23,190 nt of DNA from Chara braunii (Eukaryota > Streptophyta > Charophyceae > Charales > Characeae): the NCBI GenBank assembly GCA_003427395.1, contig BFEA01000024.1, positions 411,348-434,537 on the forward strand. Reading direction: 5' to 3'. Shown here one piece after another: positions 17,808-23,190 of the stretch. Made by a program: the position numbers and the translations under genes. Position 1 is the stretch's first letter. Every line of letters starts with the position of its first letter. Below the pieces are notes generated by a model. The model was not told the DNA's origin. It was given only the letters and a program-made list of their open reading frames with translations, and ran no database searches.

Positions 17808-19978
17808 CCAAAGTGTCCCTCTGTATCATGGCATTCCCCTAGGATCAAACTACGGATCTCCTCACTATTGGCAACGCATAGGTGGTCTGCTACGTCAGTG
17901 TTCTCAAATAATAACCCCTCTGTAGTGTGGTAATCTGGCTCAGTCTCTGGGGCCTCCTTAAATTTCTTGAGGAGATCGCTATAGATAGGGTCCTGCGCAT
18001 ATGCCTGCCTAACTTTCTCTTGCAGGTCACTCCCTATGTCCAGATAGTGAACTATAGCTCCAAAGTAGTCTGATCTCCTACTCAGAGCATCCGCAACTAC
18101 ATTGTACTTGCCCTTAACAGGCTTGAGCTCGAAGTCATACTGGTCTATCTCAGCGGCCCATCTAGTCAACTTAGATGTCATTTTGGCCTGTGTCTTTAAC
18201 CATCTAAGCGTCTCACGGTCTGAATACACTTTGAAGTGCCTCCCAAGCAGGTAATGCTTCCAATGCTTTAAGGCTTGCCTGAGAGCGTAGAGTTCTCTCT
18301 CATACGTCGAGGTGGCCACCTTCTTTGAGGGCATCCTCGCTGGCATGAACTCTACGGGTTTGTAGCCATTGCCGGCGTCCTGCTGTAACACGGCGCCTAT
18401 TCCATACCGACTCGTGTCCGTGGTGACGACAAATGGCAAGGACGGATCTGCTACTTTGAGGACACGGTACTCTATCAATGCATGCTCTAATTTCTTTAGC
18501 GCAGACATACAGTCTTTATCCCACTGCCAGATTGCCTCTTTCTTGAGCAACCTGTGCAAGGGAGCGGCGATAGTAGAGAAGTTCCTCACGAACTTCCTGT
18601 AATAATTAGCTAGGCCCAGAAACAACCGCAACTCTGTCAATGTGCGGGGCGTCGGCCAATCTCTAATCGCCGCTATCTTGCTGTCCTCAGGCTTGATGCC
18701 ATCTCCGTCTAACACGTGGCCCAAATACAAAACTTGTGTCTTGGCCCACTCGCACTTCTTCGCATTGATCTTGAAGTTAGCTTCCCTCAGCTTCTCCAAG
18801 ACCTGCCTCAAATGACCCTGATGCTCCTGGAGGATCCTACCGAAAACTAAGATGTCGTCTAGATAGACTACGACAAATTTGTCTAACCAAGGCCTAAACA
18901 GATCATTCATACATCGCTGAAATGTTGCTGGCGCATTGGTGAGTTTAAAGGGCATCACTATGAACTCATAATGCCCATACCTAGTCCGGAACGCAGTCTT
19001 GTACTGGTCATCAGGATGAACTTCTATCTGATGATAACCGGACTTCAAATCTATCTTGGAGAAATACTTGCAACCCTGCACCCGATCTAAGAGATCGTCT
19101 ATCCTGGGCAGTGGTTCAACATTCTTGACTGTGATAGCATTTAGACCCCTATAGTCTATGCATATGTGCAACTCTCCTTCCTTTTTGGGGACAAACAAAA
19201 CAGGTGCTCCAAAAGGAGACGAACTGGGCCTAATCCAAGCCTTCTCAAGGAGCTCGTCCAACTGCTTGCGCAACTCCTCTAACTCTCTAGGGGACATCCT
19301 GTAGACTGCTCCCTTAGGAGTTCTACTGCCAGGCTCTATCTCTATCCTGTGCTGGATCGGCCGCGGCACTACTCCTGTCGGCGGCTCCGATAAATCTTTA
19401 AACTCTTCCAGCAGCTTGGCAATGGCTGGATCTGTGGAACTAACCTCTTCCTTAGACTCAGTGGCAGGNCTAACATACACTACAAAAACCTGATCCTCTA
19501 ACTGCTCCTTTCTCACTAGTCGCGCAAACGCGGGAGCGCCGAGGCAGCAATGTGCCAGCAAGTTGTCTACTCCTGACACATGGAACAGACGGGTTGTCTT
19601 AACCTCGCCTGACGGACTAGGGAGCCTACACTCATGCTCTCTCAAGTGGAGTGTGGCCCCTGCTGCCTCTCCCCAGTCCATACCTAGGACTATGTCAAAA
19701 GGAAGGTCATCCTGAACGAGGAGAGTCAGGGAATGGAGAACTCTCTCCACCTTCCCATCTTTCTCTAGGCGAAAGTATGCATGGAATCCCTCTACGTAGT
19801 CCTCAACTCGCATCGTGTGGTTGTCTGCGAGGACACTAACTATGGGGTCTTCTAATTTCTGGACTTTCAACCCTAGCCTCAGCTTCTTCAGCGCCCTTTG
19901 GCTAATATAGCTACGGGTAGCCCCTGAGTCTCTAAGGGCCCCGACCCTACTCCTGAAAACCTCTACATCTACTAACAC
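17741..19978 (-). CDS. pol: protease, RT, RNase H and integrase N-terminus, element 2 (745 codons open)
   Basis: The longest open frame in the window. Protease: RDSGATRSYIS (Asp17 catalytic) and FDIVLGMDW. RT: ICIDYRGLN, KIDLKSGYHQ with Asp310, and an intact YLDD at residues 372-375 (nt 18854-18865), then LGLANYYRKF connection. RNase H: VVTTDTSRYGIGAVL (Asp521), YERELYALR glutamate, SDRETL aspartate and VVADALSRR, all acidic positions present. The end (HDTEGHFG) is the first half of the integrase finger, cut by a frameshift near 17750. PFKLTNAP replaces the usual PFGLTNAP. One codon is ambiguous from N at 19469. The start used (GTG 19978) follows TAG-TAA and is not a true start: Gag tail sequence lies just upstream in another frame. 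Expression as a fusion with Gag would be the family norm. Confidence 0.92.
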   Translation of the reverse strand: MLVDVEVFRSRVGALRDSGATRSYISQRALKKLRLGLKVQKLEDPIVSVLADNHTMRVEDYVEGFHAYFRLEKDGKVERVLHSLTLLVQDDLPFDIVLGMDWGEAAGATLHLREHECRLPSPSGEVKTTRLFHVSGVDNLLAHCCLGAPAFARLVRKEQLEDQVFVVYVXPATESKEEVSSTDPAIAKLLEEFKDLSEPPTGVVPRPIQHRIEIEPGSRTPKGAVYRMSPRELEELRKQLDELLEKAWIRPSSSPFGAPVLFVPKKEGELHICIDYRGLNAITVKNVEPLPRIDDLLDRVQGCKYFSKIDLKSGYHQIEVHPDDQYKTAFRTRYGHYEFIVMPFKLTNAPATFQRCMNDLFRPWLDKFVVVYLDDILVFGRILQEHQGHLRQVLEKLREANFKINAKKCEWAKTQVLYLGHVLDGDGIKPEDSKIAAIRDWPTPRTLTELRLFLGLANYYRKFVRNFSTIAAPLHRLLKKEAIWQWDKDCMSALKKLEHALIEYRVLKVADPSLPFVVTTDTSRYGIGAVLQQDAGNGYKPVEFMPARMPSKKVATSTYERELYALRQALKHWKHYLLGRHFKVYSDRETLRWLKTQAKMTSKLTRWAAEIDQYDFELKPVKGKYNVVADALSRRSDYFGAIVHYLDIGSDLQEKVRQAYAQDPIYSDLLKKFKEAPETEPDYHTTEGLLFENTDVADHLCVANSEEIRSLILGECHDTEGHFGWQNTLANLMHAYTWPGMKNDC

Positions 19979-19984
19979 TAGTTG

Positions 19985-21056
19985 CCCTTACTATCTCTCT
20001 TCATCTTGGCCCAGGCACGCATCCTCTCCTTCAATTCCTCTGCCACGCTTGTGAGGGACGTGCCTAGAGAGACGCTGATGCAAGCAGTCTCTGGACAGCT
20101 AACTAGGCACCAGCCTACAACCTCTGCCGAAGGCTCACGTGGTGTGGGAGTTTCGTTTACGCGCGAGCTCGCTTCCCCACATGGCCTAGTAGTAGGGGCA
20201 GTTGCGACCCCTACCGGCGGCTGCCTTTTGACTCATGGGCAGCCCATCGGGCCTGTCTATACATAGGACAATATTTTATGATATGGGCACGGTCACCACA
20301 ATAGATGCACTGCCCCTGCTCCATTCGCTGCTGCCAAACTTTTTGATCCAGGCCCAGATCCTCTCAGGGTCGGCCTTGTGGCCAACCCGGGTGCCAACCT
20401 CTTGACCTTTGAGGTGATCTACCACCTCGTCACTGTAGGGACTGACTAGGACCTTGACGATTTGGTGGGGGACCTTGACCCCTACCTCCCGCTTGACGGT
20501 TCCCTTGAGTCCCCTTGACCGCCAACCCCTTGCGCGCCTGACCCTCGGTCTCCCATGGCCTGGCCTCTTTGGCCCTGGCCTCCTCCTCTACCTTGCGGCC
20601 TCCCTCCAGCCGCGACAGCAGCATAGGACCTCCTCTGCCCCACGCTACTGTCCTCCTCCTCGAGGCCCCACTCAATCTGATTGTACGGGGACCTCGTCAG
20701 TACCACCTTCCTCCAATGTAAGGATCATGTGATCCTTGGCCCTAACCTGACCTGCCTGCTGGATTGAGTAGGGCTAAAGACTGTGTCTGACGACTCGACT
20801 GTCCGGAGGACACGAACCCTCCCAAGGACCGGTACTGACTGGTGGGCTGCTCGGTGTGGCACGGTAGGCCCGAAAGCTGAGTTGTGGGCTGCACAACAGG
20901 CGGTCTAAGTGTTGAGAGACCTGCTGATCGCGTCGTCCTGTCTGCGACGTTAAATAATTCCCGAGGAGTTACGGGGGATGTCCTTTAAATGCCTCCTGAT
21001 CAGCAACAGGTCTAGCAGTGACAACCTTAGAGTAGGTCCAGGCTAATGACCATAGT
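19985..21056 (-). pseudogene. gag: Gag C-terminal region with CCHC knuckle, element 2 (broken)
   Basis: Gag-like pieces occur in several minus-strand frames. From the right: WTYSKVVTARPVADQEAF (near 21000-21045); YSIQQAGQVRAKDHMILTLE (near 20700-20765); QIEWGLEEEDSSVGQRRSYA and a Gly/Arg/Gln-rich linker (20482-20706). A zinc knuckle of form CX2CX4HX4C follows at 20268-20309 (CIYCGDRAHIIKYC), then a short basic tail ending in KMKRDSKG just before the protease frame at about 19985-20070. The pieces are colinear with a Gag C-terminal half but split by shifts and stops. No capsid-core sequence is found on this strand before 21060. Frames on the plus strand here are shadows. Confidence 0.65.
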
Positions 21057-21059
21057 TGA

Positions 21060-21176
21060 CAGGATCCTGTCCGGATTCTGTAAGTCTTAGATTGAGTCAG
21101 TAGGTGAGTCAATCAGGGGGAGTAGCGTCTAAGTGGTGAGGAGTGGAACCGATTGTCTGGTTGTGCACCTTCCACC
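21060..21176 (+). other. leader upstream of the plus-strand Gag
   Basis: This short stretch contains no open frame of note and ends in TTCCACCATGG, a good initiation context for the Gag ATG at 21177. A GTCAACTATGGTC/GACAGGATCCTGTC-type sequence near 21050-21075 lies at the boundary with the minus-strand Gag remnant. The exact breakpoint between the two orientations must fall in or near this stretch. Confidence 0.4.
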
Positions 21177-22700
21177 ATGGTTGACACCCGTACAGGGAAG
21201 AGTATTGCCCCTTCCGAGGCCGAGCAGGCCCGGATTGCCGCCCTTTTGAAAGAAAAGAGAGAAAAGAAGGAGCTCTTGAAACAGGCAAAGCTAAAGGCCA
21301 TTGAGGAGGAGGAGGAGGCGCAGAAGAAAAGATTGGAGGAGGAGATGATGTGAATTCAAAAGGAGAAGTTGATGTTGATAGAGAGAGAGAAGGAGGAAAG
21401 GAGGAAGGCTGCAGAGGAGGAAGCAGCAAGAGAGGTGGAAGAAGAAAAAGAAGAACCCCTTGAGAGAAGACGCAGAGAGGAGAGAGGGGAAGTGAGTGGC
21501 ACGAAGGAGGATGATAGATGGAGGGAGAAGAAAATAAGCAAATGGGTGGCTAATTTATCTTTGGGAGAAGACGAAGAGGCACAACTGTATGTGCCGCAGG
21601 AGGAGAGGGAGGCGTTTGCCAGGGCACTGGAATTGATAGAGGATCCCCTGGAACGCCAGGCTACAGTGGATGAAAGGAAGTTGAAATGGAAGTTAAAGAT
21701 GATGAGAGAGAAGAAGAGAAGGAGGGAGGAAGCCAGCAGGATAGCCGGGGAGGTCGAGCGAGTACGAACCGGCAGGCAAGAGTTGCAGGCCCAGACAGAA
21801 GTCTCTGCCAAATTAGACAAGATGATGGGCTTCTTGGAGATCTTGAGTGAGGCCTGGATGGAGGAGCATTAGGCCCGTAAGGGTCAAGAAGTGACCCTAC
21901 AGGCCATGCGATCTGGGTTCAGGGAGTTTGCGAAGTGACGTGGTGGGCCACGTCGGGGCCGAAGTAAGAAGACTGAGAGATGGCGTAGGCAAGTTCTGCA
22001 CTCGCGCTATCGAGACCGCCAAAGTTGTGGCCTCAACAGAGGCCACGACTCGCCCCTGTAAAGAGCCAGTCAAGTTGAAGTTCCCTGACCCATATAGCGG
22101 GAAGAAGGAAGAGAATTTCGATAACTGGGAGACCGGTATAAACACTTATGTCTTTCTACAACATATTGCCCCCGAGGAGCAGGTCCTCGTTGCCTTCCAC
22201 GCCTTAAGGGATGAAGCAGCCAGCCTCGCCAGGTCTCTCGCACGTGCCGCAGATTGCGAGCACAATATGATCGCATACTCTAGACTTACCCCCCTTGCTA
22301 CTTTCCTCAGACTCCTGCGCGAGAGGTTTGCTACCGTCACTAGAGGCGTCAGGGCCTCCGACAAGCTGCGAACCATCCATTCACGGCAGTGGAGGAGTGC
22401 GAGAGCACTCAAAGCTGCCATGGATGACTTGGTAGCCGTCCCGGACCACGGGGTCACTGAGACCCAGTTGGTCCAATTGTTTTATCGTGCCATACCAGAG
22501 GCCTTGAGAGGGCACTTTTTTGACAAGAGTGAACAACCCACCATGACATATGATGTGTTGAGCAGAGAGGTGGTGCTGTATGAGGCGAAGTCTATGCCAG
22601 TTACCACTTCATCCCCAGAGTTCCTACACCTGGTCAGAAGAGACTCAATGCAGAAAGAAGAGACAGACAGACTTGACTCAGCAAGTACCACAAGGTGTGT
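21177..22700 (+). pseudogene. gag: Gag N-terminal and capsid-core fragment, plus strand (two stops, one frameshift)
   Basis: The start is ATG 21177 (MVDTRTGKS) in ACCATGG context. Residues about 20-200 are Lys/Glu/Arg-rich and should form a long coiled coil. TGA at 21351-21353 and TAG at 21870-21872 are in frame, with matching protein character on both sides. Near 21928-21940 the frame moves by one and the capsid core follows: KLKFPDPYSGKKEENFDNW, HIAPEEQVLVAFHAL, FLRLLRERFATV, then a region ending near SMPVTTSSPEF. The order (coiled coil, FPDPYxG, W, core helices) is that of plant-type gypsy Gag. Similarity fades after about 22690, before any zinc knuckle or protease. So this is a front half only, adjacent to a back half on the opposite strand. 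Confidence 0.82.
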
Positions 22701-22760
22701 GCACATCCATAGGGCGAGGGGTAGGCTGAAGGCTTCGCTAGATTATACCGGCTCCAGCTT

Positions 22761-22915
22761 GGTCAAAATCGTGGTCAACGGTCTTGGTCAACACCTTGGT
22801 CAACGCCTTGGTCAACGCTCAGTCAACGCTGCAGTCAACCCCCGGTCAACTTTGGTCAACTCTGGTCAACACCTCCGGTCAACTCCCGGTCAACCCCGGT
22901 CAACGTCCGGTTAAT
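22761..22915. repeat. GGTCAAC array, about 11-bp period (W-box-like)
   Basis: GGTCAA or AGTCAA cores start at 22761, 22773, 22786, 22798, 22810, 22821, 22833, 22844, 22854, 22864, 22877, 22888 and 22898, with a degenerate GGTTAA at 22909 and GGTCAGC copies beyond. Steps are 10-13 bp, near one DNA turn. The minus strand reads TTGACC, the W-box core bound by WRKY factors (established knowledge). A regulatory role is inference; it may also be a simple minisatellite. Confidence 0.7.
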
Positions 22916-22953
22916 GCCTGGTCAGCTCTCCTGGTCAGCTTCTCCGGTCGGCT

Positions 22954-23034
22954 ATGGCTGCCGGCTTCACTTTCGTCACCACCCTTCTCCTTCCTTTCTC
23001 CCTACCTCGCCTCCTTTCTGTTCACCCCGGCTGA
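22954..23034 (+). other. short open frame with hydrophobic start (possible upstream ORF)
   Basis: ATG 22954 opens a 26-codon frame, MAAGFTFVTTLLLPFSLPRL and onward, ending at TGA 23032-23034. It is hydrophobic like a signal peptide. Its ATG lies in the same CGGCTATGGCT context as the next candidate start at 23061. It could be an upstream ORF of a short 5' leader or chance in C/T-rich DNA. Confidence 0.2.
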
Positions 23035-23060
23035 TCGTCTCTCCTTTCACCTCCTCGGCT

Positions 23061-23105
23061 ATGGCTTCTCTCTCACTTCGTGGGACTGCACGGGGCACTT
23101 CACAG
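23061..23105 (+). CDS. candidate first exon, 15 codons, with consensus splice donor
   Basis: ATG 23061 (G at -3 and +4) reads MASLSLRGTARGTSQ and meets CAG|GTAAGT at 23103-23111, a perfect match to the plant 5' splice donor consensus; the intron would contain the (TC)n tract. A Met-Ala start rich in Ser, Arg and Thr is typical of organelle transit peptides, but 15 residues is too little to judge. No TATA box is evident upstream. Alternative: chance within a retrotransposon LTR. Confidence 0.22.
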
Positions 23106-23131
23106 GTAAGTGACAACCAAACTTGTATCGC

Positions 23132-23134
<3 letters not shown>

Positions 23135-23190
<56 letters not shown>
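23135..23190. repeat. (TC)28 microsatellite at window edge
   Basis: Uninterrupted TC dinucleotides from 23135 to the last base. Its true length is unknown because it leaves the window; it may mark a contig end. Confidence 0.95.

Larger units (their letters stand above)
16613..21056 (-). mobile_element. element 2: Ty3/gypsy chromovirus-type element, minus strand, 5' Gag missing
   Basis: Read right to left: Gag C-terminal remnants with zinc knuckle, protease, RT, RNase H, integrase, chromodomain-like end. RT and RNase H motifs are nearly all intact, so it is younger or less decayed than element 1. Sequence differs throughout from element 1 (protease DSGAT against DSGSQ, no RNase H insert, different chromodomain), so they are separate lineages. 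The Gag N-terminal half is absent on this strand; a Gag front lies next door on the plus strand. Confidence 0.9.

Noticed and set aside
1-23190. CRISPR array, bacterial operons, riboswitches, rRNA
   Set aside because: There are no regularly spaced identical repeats with unique spacers; the GGTCAAC array has spacers of only 4-6 bases, and all coding matches are eukaryotic retrotransposons.

Overview
This window is a nest of decayed retrotransposons and other repeats from a eukaryotic nuclear genome, very probably a streptophyte (plant or charophyte alga). Evidence for this is three Ty3/gypsy-class pieces, two with integrase-linked chromodomains, long pyrimidine tracts, (TTTA)n and (TC)n microsatellites, poly(A)-tailed retroposon ends and ambiguous bases (N) at 12784 and 19469. 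The lysine/glutamate-rich Gag at the right end resembles Gag families I associate with the charophyte Chara braunii; that is recognition, not a search result. I see no bacterial operon, tRNA, rRNA or CRISPR array, and no confidently intact host gene.

Layout. 1-1509: low-complexity, promoter-like and leader-like DNA with three CACGTG boxes at 95-134, a C/T-rich tract, three diverged copies of a short block and (TTTA)n. 1510-8151 (+): element 1, a chromovirus-type Ty3/gypsy internal region in the order Gag, zinc knuckle, protease, reverse transcriptase, RNase H, integrase, chromodomain. It carries eight premature stops (six TAG), at least three frame changes and an Asp-to-Asn change in the RT active site, so it is dead. 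8152-9350: its 3' non-coding flank. 9350-12810: a mosaic of repeats, including minus-strand poly(A) retroposon ends, a 58-bp tandem repeat, a 136-bp duplication and a plus-strand A-tailed repeat pair. 12811-15240: A-rich then C-rich DNA with no recognisable gene. 15240-16560: candidate LTR of element 2 in minus orientation. 16613-21056 (-): element 2, a second chromovirus-type element of a different lineage, with a 745-codon protease-RT-RNase H frame still open, a frameshifted integrase and a broken Gag C-terminal region. 21060-22700 (+): a Gag N-terminal and core fragment in the opposite orientation. 22761-22915: an array of GGTCAAC cores at about 11-bp spacing. 22916-23190: a possible short first exon ending in a consensus splice donor, then a (TC)28 tract running off the window.

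How the parts relate. In each element Gag would form the particle, protease would mature the polyprotein, RT and RNase H would copy the RNA, and integrase with its chromodomain would insert the copy. Neither element can do this as it stands. The most interesting structural point is that element 2 lacks the front of Gag on the minus strand, while a Gag front lies immediately beside it on the plus strand and lacks its back. One internal inversion, or a head-to-head insertion, would explain this.
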